A DNA stretch of 17,947 nucleotides from a bacterium (GCA_024278645.1 JAJRST010000267.1:1-17947); one strand, 5' to 3'; positions 7,745-16,342 are shown, counted from the first letter of the stretch. Translations and numbers: made by a program. The notes: generated by a model from the sequence alone, not told the origin.

Positions 7745-7767
7745 TTTTAGGAGGCGCCAGCCGGTTA

Positions 7768-9435
7768 TCATCTCACTAACAGCATTCGCTTTATGACCGT
7801 CTGATCATTGGATTTGAGGCGGTAAAGATAGACGCCGCTGGCAAGCGATTTGGCGTCAAACTCGATGCTATAGCGGCCGGCATTTTGATGTCGATCGACC
7901 AGAGTCGCCACGACCCGGCCGGTTATTGAAATGACATCCAGAGTCGCATGGCCCGGTCGGTAAAGCTGATAATGAATGGTTGTGCTCGGATTGAAAGGAT
8001 TGGGGTAATTTTGTAAAAGCTCCAATTCAGCCGGCTTTTGTTTTTGTGATGCGAACTCGACGGATGTTTGCATGTCCTCCCATTCGGCTTTCTTTTCGGG
8101 GAACCAGTGGAGGTCGCCGACCGGCAGCCCGTCATGACCGCCCGTCAAAAGAGCTTCGTTCTCATAGACCATGGATTCCGGCAGCGGCCAGGGCAGGAAA
8201 AAGATCTCACCGCCATTCACATAGGCATCATAATTCCGTGGAGAAGGGGAGGCCGCCGGATCGCGGTATTTCCGGGCCCAGTCCACGATTTGCTCCACAA
8301 GCCACTGCTCCATGACGGCGTCGGTAAAGTTGGGATCGGCTTCCACGTTGTTTTCCGCCGTCAGGTAGGGATAGTTCGCATCGTCATCGAACATGGCACG
8401 GGTTCTATCGTTCATCCAGGTCACGCCATAGAGCGTATCGCTGGCGGCCCAAAAGTCCCTAACCTCCCGGGGCCAAAAATAGGCGTTGTTGGCCACCAGG
8501 ATGCGGCGATCGGCCTCTGTCAACCCGGCGTTTTCGATGAGCCCGACGTCCACGGTATCGATATTGATCGTACTGCCGAGCGTGCCGTCGGAAGAATACC
8601 AGCCTGCGGCGATTTCATAGTCTCCATGGCCCATGGCATGGGTGGCAAAAAACAAGTTATCGAGGATCTTGGCGTTGGTTAAATGCGGCGTTCGCAAAAT
8701 ATCGACAAGATTCCCGACAATGGTATTATGCTCGATGTGAACATAATTGGCGATCTCGCCGACAACATAAATCCAAAAGGAGTTGTTGTTGAAGGAGGTA
8801 CAATTCGTAACCACCAACGTGTCCAGCGGATAACCGTCGATGACGACGCCCTGGCCGACAAAAGGATGCCATGTCACTTCACTATTGCGAAAGATGCAAT
8901 CCCTTACATAGATGGAATTGTGCTCGCCGACGCTGTACAACACCCACTCCCATTCGTTAAAAATGCAATTCTCGTAGGTCACCCGGGTGTAATCGGATTT
9001 AATCTTGCCGGGCCCCGTCCAGTCGTTATTTCGGCGATCCAGGTCCAGCCCCTGGAAAAGGATGTTTTTGAAATAAATATTGGTATTGTCGCCAATGAAC
9101 TGAAAAGGATCGCGGATATTGACGCCATCCGCATATTTTCCGCGGACAATCATCGGCGGACTTGTCGGGTTGGCCGGATCGTCATCATCGGCAATGATGC
9201 TTAAATTGAAATCGACTCGCAGAGCGCCGTCCATGACATAAACAGCTCCTCTCTGCAACCTGTAAATGCGCTCGGGATTGGCGCGTTGGCCCGTTTCTGT
9301 GGTGTCTCCCAGAATGAATTTGACCAGATTGGGATCATCCGCGTCATCCAGCGGCGGCACATCCACGATATCCTGCGCCATCAGATTGGCTGATACAACG
9401 GCGAAGAAAAGCATGGCGAATAATTTCATTTTCAT
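7768..9435 (-). CDS. Secreted parallel beta-helix protein with type IX C-terminal sorting domain
   Basis: A 555-residue exported protein. The signal peptide spans about residues 1-20 and ends A-N-L-M-A-Q. Residues about 110-270 hold parallel beta-helix repeats with the stacked N-x-x-F/V pattern: I-Y-F-K-N-I-L-F, V-T-Y-E-N-C-I-F, I-Y-V-R-D-C-I-F, L-V-V-T-N-C-T-S, V-H-I-E-H-N-T-I, A-K-I-L-D-N-L-F. This fold is shared by pectate, alginate and chondroitin lyases and by binding proteins; I cannot identify catalytic residues. Residues about 475-555 form the sorting domain (N-Y-P-N-P-F-N-P-S-T-T, then G-V-Y-L-Y-R-L-K and a final K-R-M-L-L-V-R), so export through a type IX system is expected. ATG 9435 has AGGAGGAG upstream. 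It lies 62 bases after the TonB receptor and is the last gene before a hairpin. Confidence 0.85.
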   Translation of the reverse strand: MKMKLFAMLFFAVVSANLMAQDIVDVPPLDDADDPNLVKFILGDTTETGQRANPERIYRLQRGAVYVMDGALRVDFNLSIIADDDDPANPTSPPMIVRGKYADGVNIRDPFQFIGDNTNIYFKNILFQGLDLDRRNNDWTGPGKIKSDYTRVTYENCIFNEWEWVLYSVGEHNSIYVRDCIFRNSEVTWHPFVGQGVVIDGYPLDTLVVTNCTSFNNNSFWIYVVGEIANYVHIEHNTIVGNLVDILRTPHLTNAKILDNLFFATHAMGHGDYEIAAGWYSSDGTLGSTINIDTVDVGLIENAGLTEADRRILVANNAYFWPREVRDFWAASDTLYGVTWMNDRTRAMFDDDANYPYLTAENNVEADPNFTDAVMEQWLVEQIVDWARKYRDPAASPSPRNYDAYVNGGEIFFLPWPLPESMVYENEALLTGGHDGLPVGDLHWFPEKKAEWEDMQTSVEFASQKQKPAELELLQNYPNPFNPSTTIHYQLYRPGHATLDVISITGRVVATLVDRHQNAGRYSIEFDAKSLASGVYLYRLKSNDQTVIKRMLLVR

Positions 9436-9497
9436 TTTGGCTCCTCCTTTGGTTTTAGAATGGCAAAAAAATTGTCATAGCAGGTTAAAACCTCCAT

Positions 9498-12401
9498 CTA
9501 CATCCGCACGCGCAGGCCAAGGTCGACTGTTCTTCCATAGTGCTGTATCGAAGTCGGGAATCTCGAACCGCTGTTCAAATCGCGGTCCATGGCTGCGGTG
9601 ATATTGCTGATGTTGCAGAACAATTGCAAACCCAGCCACGGCAGTTTCTGCTTGACGGAAAAGTCCCAGCGCAGGTATTCGTCCGAATACGTAGAGAGTT
9701 CAGGCCAAAAGCTCGGCCGCTGGAAAATTTTTGATTGATAAAGCATGGACAGTCTGGCCGAAAAGCCCTTGTAATCATAGCCGAGCTGAAAGTTTACAAT
9801 GTTATCCGGCTGAAACTGGAGGCGGTCGGTGTAAAAAGTATCGATATTGGTGTAAATATACTGAAAAGTCCGAGTATCCATCTTTTTCTCAATGACCGTC
9901 CTCGGGTATCGAGACTCGGAAAAAATGTGCGTGTAATTCAAATTCAACACAAGACCCTTCAGGGCGCCCGGCAGGTACCAGAAATTGGTCTGCCAGTCCG
10001 CTTCAATGCCTCGCACCGTGGCCTCGTATGGGTTGTTTGCTTGTGTATAAATATACTTGTTTACCACGCTTTCCGGCAGCTCGTACTCTTGCGAATTGAG
10101 AATAACGCGTTTGTCAAGCCAGTAGATCATATTCTCTATGCTTTTGGTAAAACCGCCCAACGTAAACAACCCGAGGTGATTTTGCTTAAAAGTCAGATAT
10201 ACATCGATATTCCTGGAGAATTCGGGTTCAAGCTTGTAGTTGTTCCAAATCACCGCATCCCGCATGATATCGATTCTGGGCATGATTAAATTGTAGCTCG
10301 GTCTCGAGAGGGTATGCGTGTACGCCAGCCGTACATTGAACCAGGCAACCGGGCTGTATTTAAGATGGATCATGGGCAGGAAAAAATCATTAATTCGCGT
10401 TGTTGTAGTATCATGATGGACGTAATGCTGATTGGGAAAAGGCAACGAGGCGTCTCCCCTCGCTGCCGTGTAGACCGTCTCGTTTCGCTCATAACGCACG
10501 CCCGGAATGAATTTGATCCCGGCGCCGAAATTGAGCTCGGCCATCAGGTAACCGGCGGAAAGATACTCGTTGCCGGAATAGTCTTCCCTGTTCGAATAAA
10601 AATCATGCTTCGTATACGTTTCGAGGGATGGATTTTCCACCTGCTTGACGACCTGCAAAACCTGATGCATCAAATCGATGTCGACCACCGGGCCCATCGA
10701 GTATTCGCCGTTTAAAAAATCGCCATGATCGAAATCCCGGTCATAGAAGAGAATATAGGGCAGTTTCTGGCTGCCGATGGGGGCGATCTCCTGCATCCAG
10801 GGGAAGGCATTGAGGATGGCGTTTTTGACTCCCTGGCCGCTGTAAAGATTAAAGTTGCCGCTGTAGACATCCTTGTTAAAAAAACGATCCTTGTACCGAT
10901 ACTTGCCGCCGAACTTGACATTGCCGTTCACTCGCTTTGAGATGCTGAAATCATACCGGACATTGAACTGAGCGCCAATGTGCTTATCCCGCGTCTTTCG
11001 ATATCCTTCATTCAAATATTGAAAGAAAGACGTCGAATCATTGATGGAGGCATAGTTTATCAACCGGTTCGGCGGTACTATGCTGTTCAAGACATCGGAT
11101 GACAGCGCTGCAACCTGGTAAAAAGAAAAACCGAGATCGGTGGGAACCTCGTTGGTCATTGAGGACTGCGAAATCTTGGCGTCAACACTCAACGGACCAA
11201 AGCGCTGGGCATAGTCGACCACATTGATGAGAACAGCCAGTTTGTATTGTTCGTCACGAGTTTCATATTGATGCGTTCGATCATTGACGGAGAACCGTTC
11301 GCTGTAGCGGTTCACACTCGTCTCCCCACTGTTGTAAAAGTTTTTAAAACGGATCACGCCTTCCGGGATTCGATAATCGAACACCAGTGTTCCTCCGAAT
11401 CGGGAGCGCTCCCGAATGGCGTCGGTAACGGCGAGGCTTTGTGTGTAAACGGTGTTCACTTTATTGATTTCGGGATTTTTAAGTTCATAGCCGGCGCTCA
11501 ACCGGTTTGAACTCCGGTTTCGTCTTTCCATATTCGCCTGAAAATAGAACCCAACCTTGTCTCCCCAAAGCCTGTTGCTTACGCTGCCGGTCAACATATA
11601 GTCGGAATAGGTCCCCTTTAACCCATTGTATCCTGCCTGCGCCACAATATCGTATTTAAGACCCGGCACAGGCTCCCTTAGCTTGAAATTCACCGTTCCA
11701 CCCAGATAGTCCGCATCCTGATCCGCGGTCACCGCCTTCATCACTTCGATGCCGCCGAGCGAGTAAGGTGAAATCATACTGATATCCGTACTCCGATCCC
11801 CTCCGGTGGAAGGCAAGGAAACACCGTCCAGCGTGATTTTGTTGTATTTTGGGGCCAGCCCGCGCACAACCACCTTGTTTCCCTCTCCTCCAACTCTCAG
11901 CACCGAAACGCCCGGCAAACGCCCCACGGATTCCGCCGCATTGGCGTCCGGCAATTCCAGGATTCGATCCGAGGAAACGACATTTTTGATAAGCGGCGAA
12001 TTGAGCTGCTCGTTGATGGCGCTCATCTGACCTTTGGCCTGAGCCGTAACAGATATGGATTCCCCTTCCAGCGCTCCGGCGTACTGGAGTGCATAATCCT
12101 TCCTTATCGTTTGGCCGACTTTGACGCGAATGGAATCCCGCACTTCCTGGTAGCCGATATAGGAAATTCGAAGAACGTAATCACCGGGAGGCACGTTCAC
12201 GATGACATATTTGCCGTTTTTGTCCGTAGCCGATCCAAAGCCGGTGCCATCCAGCCAGACATTCGCTCCGATAAGCGGTTCTTTAATTTGAACATCCATG
12301 ATGCGACCCGTAAGCGTCGCTTTGATTTTTGCACGTACGGGTTCGTTGAACATTATCAATATCAAAAAAAGCCAGATGATATTAAAAGCGTTTTTCTTCA
12401 T
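9498..12401 (-). CDS. TonB-dependent outer membrane receptor, carbohydrate-type
   Basis: A 967-residue active transporter of the outer membrane. After a signal peptide (1-24, ending P-V-R-A) comes a carboxypeptidase-regulatory-like domain (about 29-108, with G-A-N-V-W-L-D-G-T and P-P-G-D-Y-V-L-R-I-S-Y-I-G-Y). The plug (about 130-245) contains L-P-D-A-N-A-A-E-S-V-G-R-L-P-G-V-S, V-V-V-R-G-L, L-D-G-V-S-L-P and A-D-Y-L-G-G-T-V-N-F-K. The remainder is a beta-barrel. The plug motifs resemble the Xanthomonas/Caulobacter-type receptors linked to plant-sugar uptake, not canonical SusC, and no SusD gene is nearby. The start follows GGA about ten bases upstream. It sits between two beta-helix genes on the same strand, so uptake of oligosaccharides released or bound by them is the natural inference. 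Confidence 0.92.
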   Translation of the reverse strand: MKKNAFNIIWLFLILIMFNEPVRAKIKATLTGRIMDVQIKEPLIGANVWLDGTGFGSATDKNGKYVIVNVPPGDYVLRISYIGYQEVRDSIRVKVGQTIRKDYALQYAGALEGESISVTAQAKGQMSAINEQLNSPLIKNVVSSDRILELPDANAAESVGRLPGVSVLRVGGEGNKVVVRGLAPKYNKITLDGVSLPSTGGDRSTDISMISPYSLGGIEVMKAVTADQDADYLGGTVNFKLREPVPGLKYDIVAQAGYNGLKGTYSDYMLTGSVSNRLWGDKVGFYFQANMERRNRSSNRLSAGYELKNPEINKVNTVYTQSLAVTDAIRERSRFGGTLVFDYRIPEGVIRFKNFYNSGETSVNRYSERFSVNDRTHQYETRDEQYKLAVLINVVDYAQRFGPLSVDAKISQSSMTNEVPTDLGFSFYQVAALSSDVLNSIVPPNRLINYASINDSTSFFQYLNEGYRKTRDKHIGAQFNVRYDFSISKRVNGNVKFGGKYRYKDRFFNKDVYSGNFNLYSGQGVKNAILNAFPWMQEIAPIGSQKLPYILFYDRDFDHGDFLNGEYSMGPVVDIDLMHQVLQVVKQVENPSLETYTKHDFYSNREDYSGNEYLSAGYLMAELNFGAGIKFIPGVRYERNETVYTAARGDASLPFPNQHYVHHDTTTTRINDFFLPMIHLKYSPVAWFNVRLAYTHTLSRPSYNLIMPRIDIMRDAVIWNNYKLEPEFSRNIDVYLTFKQNHLGLFTLGGFTKSIENMIYWLDKRVILNSQEYELPESVVNKYIYTQANNPYEATVRGIEADWQTNFWYLPGALKGLVLNLNYTHIFSESRYPRTVIEKKMDTRTFQYIYTNIDTFYTDRLQFQPDNIVNFQLGYDYKGFSARLSMLYQSKIFQRPSFWPELSTYSDEYLRWDFSVKQKLPWLGLQLFCNISNITAAMDRDLNSGSRFPTSIQHYGRTVDLGLRVRM

Positions 12402-12470
12402 TTTTTAACGAGTCCTTTCCGATGTCATCCACGAGGTTGCCAATGGATCAATACAGCGACGTTCGGAATC

Positions 12471-14081
12471 TTATTTGTTTAAAATCATTTTGTGTACTTG
12501 AACCTGCCCGTTCACCTCAAGCCGATAGAAATAAACGCCGCCCGCAAACGAGCTGCCTCCAAATTTCACATTATAAGCTCCCGGAGCCTGCTTTTCATGA
12601 ACAAGGATTTGAACAAGCTGGCCCAGGGCATTGTGCACGGTCAATTCCACATCACAAGCCTGACTCAGTCGATATCCAATGGTTGTGCGAGGATTAAAAG
12701 GATTCGGATAGTTCTGCTCGAGCACAAAGGCCTGCGGCGACTCCGCGGTAGCCGGGCTGTCCACGCCGGTTCCCTGGCCGTAACTCCCGTCATATTCGTA
12801 GGCCCCGATGTCATAGCCGTTCCCCCAGGGCCTGGCGACGCCGTTGATGTCAACGGTCGGCGCCCCGTCCGGGCTGCCGCCGTCAATAACCGTGCGCCCG
12901 TTGTAAGGCGGCATCCCCGGCTTTGGGCGAAAGTCCATGTTTTCGTAATCGTTCACATAACTGATGCCGATGAGGCCGAGGAAATTATGATCTTCCGTCG
13001 TACCCGGCTCCAGGTTAATATTTGTCGTCAGGTTATTGCGCACCAGGTTGCTCGAGCCGGGCGTCCCGTTCTTGTGCGGGAAAACGCCGATCCACGGCGG
13101 ACCGGCCTGGGAGTAGCCCGGAACCGGCAATACGGTATTGTTTACAATCCTGCAATTATGCGCTTCGTAAAGGGAAATGCCATGCCAATGTTCGACGATG
13201 ACGACATTGTTTTCGACGATCCAGTTGAAATACGGGCCATCGAAACATCCGATACCCTGCAAAAGCCCGCGCAATCTTTGGTTGGGGTTTTCAAAATTCA
13301 AAATATAGTTGCCCCGAAGCAACAGGTCATCTGCGCCGCCCCACGACTGAAATCCATCCTCGTGGTTGCCCACCGTCGGATTTTCATCGAGCTCGACCGA
13401 ATTTTTGATGACATTGTACTGTACAATGCACGAGTCGGCGCCGATCAGACGAATGCCGTCTCCGCAAAAAGATTCAATGGTATTGTACTCGACCAGCGTC
13501 CTGTGGGCCTCCGGCTCGATCTGGATGGCATATCGAATATTCCGAAAATGATTGTTGCGAAAAGTATTGTCGGATCCGAAAACATGGACGCCATCCCATA
13601 TTTCGCTCCTCCAGTTTTCCAGAATCCAGTCGGACGTATCAAAAACGGAATAGAAAGAACAGTTTTGAATGACAACATCCTGCGCCGAATCGCTAATCTG
13701 AAGCAAAAAGACGTTGGCGGTCGAAGAAAATCCTTCGGGGGAAAACGCCAGCCCTTCGAGAATCCACCCACGACCGGAAATGCTTGCATTGACGAGCTGC
13801 GGCGAGTGTCCCTCTTCTGCCTTTATCACCACCGGCGTTGCGTGCACACCGCCGATGACAATCCCTTCTCCGTGAAATCCGTTGCGCAAAAAAAGAGTGT
13901 CGCCGTCGGCAACGGGCTTTGAAAGCATCACCGCCTTTAATGTGCTCCAGGGATGGGCATAGGAGCCATCGTTATTCATGGATCCATTGAGCGGATCGAT
14001 GTAATAATTGCCCGCGAAGGATGAAGCAACAATCACAAACAAAAGAAAGCTTTGAATCAAAACAACCAACTTGCTCATCAT
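12471..14081 (-). CDS. Secreted right-handed beta-helix protein with type IX sorting domain
   Basis: A 536-residue exported protein. The signal peptide spans about 1-23 (ending S-S-F-A-G). The mature start Y-Y-I-D-P-x-N-G-S-M-N-N-D-G-S with H-P-W-S-T-L is the DUF1565-type opening common to beta-helix polysaccharide-active proteins. Residues about 100-330 show beta-helix rungs (V-V-I-Q-N-C-S-F, N-T-F-R-N-N-H-F, T-L-V-E-Y-N-T-I, C-I-V-Q-Y-N-V-I, N-W-I-V-E-N-N-V-V, C-R-I-V-N-N-T-V) and a G-N-H-E-D-G-F-Q-S-W loop that could belong to an active site. The fold closes with Y-D-I-G-A-Y-E-Y. The sorting domain is about 455-536. ATG 14081 has AGGA upstream. Polysaccharide lyase or binding activity is inferred; the family cannot be fixed from sequence alone. 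Confidence 0.85.
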   Translation of the reverse strand: MMSKLVVLIQSFLLFVIVASSFAGNYYIDPLNGSMNNDGSYAHPWSTLKAVMLSKPVADGDTLFLRNGFHGEGIVIGGVHATPVVIKAEEGHSPQLVNASISGRGWILEGLAFSPEGFSSTANVFLLQISDSAQDVVIQNCSFYSVFDTSDWILENWRSEIWDGVHVFGSDNTFRNNHFRNIRYAIQIEPEAHRTLVEYNTIESFCGDGIRLIGADSCIVQYNVIKNSVELDENPTVGNHEDGFQSWGGADDLLLRGNYILNFENPNQRLRGLLQGIGCFDGPYFNWIVENNVVIVEHWHGISLYEAHNCRIVNNTVLPVPGYSQAGPPWIGVFPHKNGTPGSSNLVRNNLTTNINLEPGTTEDHNFLGLIGISYVNDYENMDFRPKPGMPPYNGRTVIDGGSPDGAPTVDINGVARPWGNGYDIGAYEYDGSYGQGTGVDSPATAESPQAFVLEQNYPNPFNPRTTIGYRLSQACDVELTVHNALGQLVQILVHEKQAPGAYNVKFGGSSFAGGVYFYRLEVNGQVQVHKMILNK

Positions 14082-14109
14082 TGTTAGTCCTGTTTTTCGG
14101 AATCATGAA

Positions 14110-14148
14110 AAGCCCGCAGGACTTGGTCGTTCCCTGTCCTGCAGGCTT
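14110..14148 (-). promoter_or_regulatory. Intercistronic hairpin in the receptor operon
   Basis: AAGCCCGCAGGAC (14110-14122) and GTCCTGCAGGCTT (14136-14148) form a 13-base stem with one mismatch and a 13-base loop. On the - strand the stem is followed by TTTT. It lies in the 88-base gap between the first and second genes. It could be a partial terminator that lowers expression of the downstream genes, or a 3'-end stabiliser of the first message. Confidence 0.6.
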
Positions 14149-14169
14149 GTAAAATGTGAATACAGCGGA

Positions 14170-16005
14170 CTATTTGACCAGCATCATCTTTCTGACGGCC
14201 GTTTTTCCATTTGCTTTCAGACGGTAGAAATAGACGCCGCTGGCGTTTGCCGGAGCGTCGAACTCGACCACGTAACGTCCGGCTTGCTGTTTCCTGTTCA
14301 CCAGCGTAGCGATCTGCTTGCCGGTAATTGAAAACACTCCCAGCTCGACATGCCCGGGTTTGTCGATTTCGTAGGCAATCTTTGTTGCGGGATTAAACGG
14401 GTTGGGGTAATTCTGTTTCAATGCGAATTCAAGCGGCAGCGTCGCCCCGTTTTCGACGCCGGTGGTCGTTTCGATATTGAGATCGGAGACCGAAATTTCG
14501 CCAATGCTGCCGCCCCACATACCGCCGATGATCGTCAACTGGGCAAAAGTTGTCAGTGTGTCGGCCGCCGCACGAAAGGCGTAATCCGTAGCCAGTGCGA
14601 CTTCCGAGCCGCCTTCCGGCGTAATCGAGACGCTATAAGTCTGCGCCGCCACGTCCACGTCCATTTTGACGGCGTACGTCGTGCCGGCTTGATAGGTGAA
14701 ATCCGTATCCGCCTTGTAGCGGTTGCCGTCGCGCACATCGATAAAGTTGTCCATGTTGCATCGAATGATTGCGCTCAGGTCGCCCCAGGCATCCATGATG
14801 ACGGAGCCTTTGAGCAAGGCGACAGCCGAATTTATTCTCTGCGCCGTCGGGGTCATGTTAAAGGTGACCGTGAACGAACCTGTCTGTGGGTCAATCGGAC
14901 GGTTGTCGACAAAGTTCAATTCATAGTCATCTTCCAGAAAAGAGGGGGTCAAGCGGCTGCCGGGCACGCCGCCCCACTCTTCCAGCTCGTTGATAACCAT
15001 GGCAAAATAGCGCAGCGTGTCTTGAGGCGTGTTGGGACGGAATGCAAAATCATCGGCGATGAGAACCGGGGCCCCGCCATCCGGCGTAACTTCGGCGTCG
15101 TAGGTCTGGGCTTTAACATCGGCGGTCACCTTAACGGTATATTTCCTGCCTGCTTCGTAGCTCAACTCGTTGACGGCATCATAATCGCCGCCGTTCCTGG
15201 CGTCAATTCGGCTCGAGCTGTTGAAGCGAACCAGAATCCCCATGTCGGTAAATCCAGCGACCTCGCCTTTTGCCAGGCCGGTTACGCCGTCCATGGGGGC
15301 ATGGGTCGGCGTAACGGTCCACGTCGTGTAAAACTTGTCGGTGAGCGCTGGGATATTTTCAAATTCAATAGGATCCGTCGTCGGAGGCAACTGAACCGAA
15401 TCGCCGACTCTGAAATCGTCAATCCAAAAAGTCGCTTCGTAGGTATCCGGCCATTTCACCGTTTCAAAGAGAAAACCGCCGATTTGCGACAAGTCTCCCG
15501 GCGGGACCACGCCATTCCACATCGGCACGCCGATTTTGGCGCCGAAATCGAACAGAATCTCATGCCATTCCCCGTCCGCGGGCGCCTCGGCTGAAGGAGA
15601 ATCCACCTGTCGGACATTCTCACCCGTACTGTCAGGCCCCCAGGGAGACAGTAAAAACAGCACGGAACTCGTTTCAACGCCGCCGTACTTGGCGCCCGGC
15701 TCCACTTTGATCTTGATGCTGACATAGGGATGCTCGGTCAAATCAAAGTTCATTCCCACGCTGTCCACAAAATTGTAGTACTGACCGTCGTAAAAATTCT
15801 TTTGTTTCATGACAACCTTTAAAGCACTATCCTCCTGACTGACGGCAAAAACCGGCGTTCCGTCCTCGTGGGTCAGCTTGTTCGGCGTCCAAAAGTCAAG
15901 GTCAACCGGATTATTAAAGTCTTCGAGATAACCCGTCTCCTGGGAAAACAGCAGACTGGAAAAACCTAACAGCAGGCATAGAATGATTAGCAGCGCTTTA
16001 TTCAT
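14170..16005 (-). CDS. Secreted multidomain carbohydrate-binding-type protein with type IX sorting domain
   Basis: A 611-residue exported protein, first gene of the operon. The signal peptide is about 1-21 (M-N-K, long hydrophobic run, F-S-Q). Residues about 22-200 look like a jelly-roll binding module, from Y-L-E-D-F-N to F-W-I-D-D-F-R-V-G. Two copies of a ~140-residue domain follow (about 214-345 and 373-510), sharing T-P-T-A/H, G-x-x-x-x-x-x-x-x-D-x-x-x-x-x-R-x-N/F, I/F-x-D-A/V-R-x-G, Y-x-A-G-x-x-Y and T-Y-x-x-x-x-T-P-x-G-G. This module is known from alginate and pectin lyases, where it usually sits beside catalytic domains. The sorting domain is about 525-611. No catalytic domain is recognisable. 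I chose ATG 16005 because GGAGGT (16013-16018) is seven bases upstream; an in-frame TTG at 16056 also has AGGAGG but would bury the signal peptide. Confidence 0.82.
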   Translation of the reverse strand: MNKALLIILCLLLGFSSLLFSQETGYLEDFNNPVDLDFWTPNKLTHEDGTPVFAVSQEDSALKVVMKQKNFYDGQYYNFVDSVGMNFDLTEHPYVSIKIKVEPGAKYGGVETSSVLFLLSPWGPDSTGENVRQVDSPSAEAPADGEWHEILFDFGAKIGVPMWNGVVPPGDLSQIGGFLFETVKWPDTYEATFWIDDFRVGDSVQLPPTTDPIEFENIPALTDKFYTTWTVTPTHAPMDGVTGLAKGEVAGFTDMGILVRFNSSSRIDARNGGDYDAVNELSYEAGRKYTVKVTADVKAQTYDAEVTPDGGAPVLIADDFAFRPNTPQDTLRYFAMVINELEEWGGVPGSRLTPSFLEDDYELNFVDNRPIDPQTGSFTVTFNMTPTAQRINSAVALLKGSVIMDAWGDLSAIIRCNMDNFIDVRDGNRYKADTDFTYQAGTTYAVKMDVDVAAQTYSVSITPEGGSEVALATDYAFRAAADTLTTFAQLTIIGGMWGGSIGEISVSDLNIETTTGVENGATLPLEFALKQNYPNPFNPATKIAYEIDKPGHVELGVFSITGKQIATLVNRKQQAGRYVVEFDAPANASGVYFYRLKANGKTAVRKMMLVK

Positions 16006-16176
16006 TTTACACACCTCCATAATGATTAATTTCCTCTCCAAAGATATTTTGCTCAAAAATCTTCCCTCCTTTTCGGTTTATTATTCGGGACAATTGACGA
16101 GTTTGCTTGTTTATAACACAGCGAAAAGTCGAGATATGTAATGGTCTTGGAACTTGTGCGACTAGGTGAAAGACAA

Positions 16177-16252
16177 CATTTTGGATTATCTTCAAGGACG
16201 TTTGTTCATTTGAAAAATAGATCATTTTGGTAAAAAAGAAATGGACAAAATG
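16177..16252. promoter_or_regulatory. Cluster of CATTTTG-like motifs, candidate operators
   Basis: CATTTTGG occurs at 16177-16184 and again at 16223-16230. An inverted copy, CAAAATG, is at 16246-16252, and a shorter relative (CATTTG) is at 16207-16212. AraC-family proteins usually bind direct repeats near the promoters they control, and this cluster sits between the regulator and the operon. In an AT-rich region such short repeats can also be chance. Confidence 0.3.
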
Positions 16253-16271
16253 CGAATTCTTTTATATATTT

Positions 16272-16299
16272 TGACACAGTCAGAATGTTTCAAATAATG
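16272..16299 (+). promoter_or_regulatory. Candidate sigma-70-type promoter of the AraC-family gene
   Basis: TTGACA (16272-16277, perfect -35) is separated by 16 bases from AATAAT (16294-16299, close to TATAAT). Transcription would start near 16306, ahead of the TTG start at 16343. If the host uses a Bacteroidetes-like consensus instead, this match loses weight. Confidence 0.4.
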
Positions 16300-16342
16300 G
16301 AGTTTTGCAAAAATTAAGACAAAGTTTTCCACATTTGACTAC

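Larger units (their letters stand above)
16021..16342. other. Divergent AT-rich regulatory region
   Basis: This is the space between the start of the - strand operon and the AraC-family gene on the + strand. It has no coding frame that I trust. It holds a candidate + strand promoter and several CATTTTG-like motifs, described separately. The - strand promoter must also lie here, but I could not define its boxes. Confidence 0.5.

Noticed and set aside
7640..7762. GGCGCCAGCC present at 7640-7649 and 7753-7762
   Set aside because: A ten-base GC-rich direct repeat 113 bases apart with no flanking mobile-element features; probably chance.
12492..13922. Long + strand open frame of 476 codons opposite the second beta-helix gene
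   Set aside because: It is antisense to a well-supported gene with signal peptide, beta-helix repeats and sorting domain. Its translation is basic and low in recognisable motifs, with no ribosome site.
14350..15594. Long + strand open frame of 414 codons opposite the first operon gene
   Set aside because: Antisense shadow of a gene with clear domains; the translation is rich in R, G and V without family features.
16006..16056. TTG start at 16056 for the first operon gene, which has its own AGGAGG
   Set aside because: It would put 17 mostly polar residues ahead of a standard signal peptide. ATG 16005 has an equally good site; a short leader effect is possible but unsupported.
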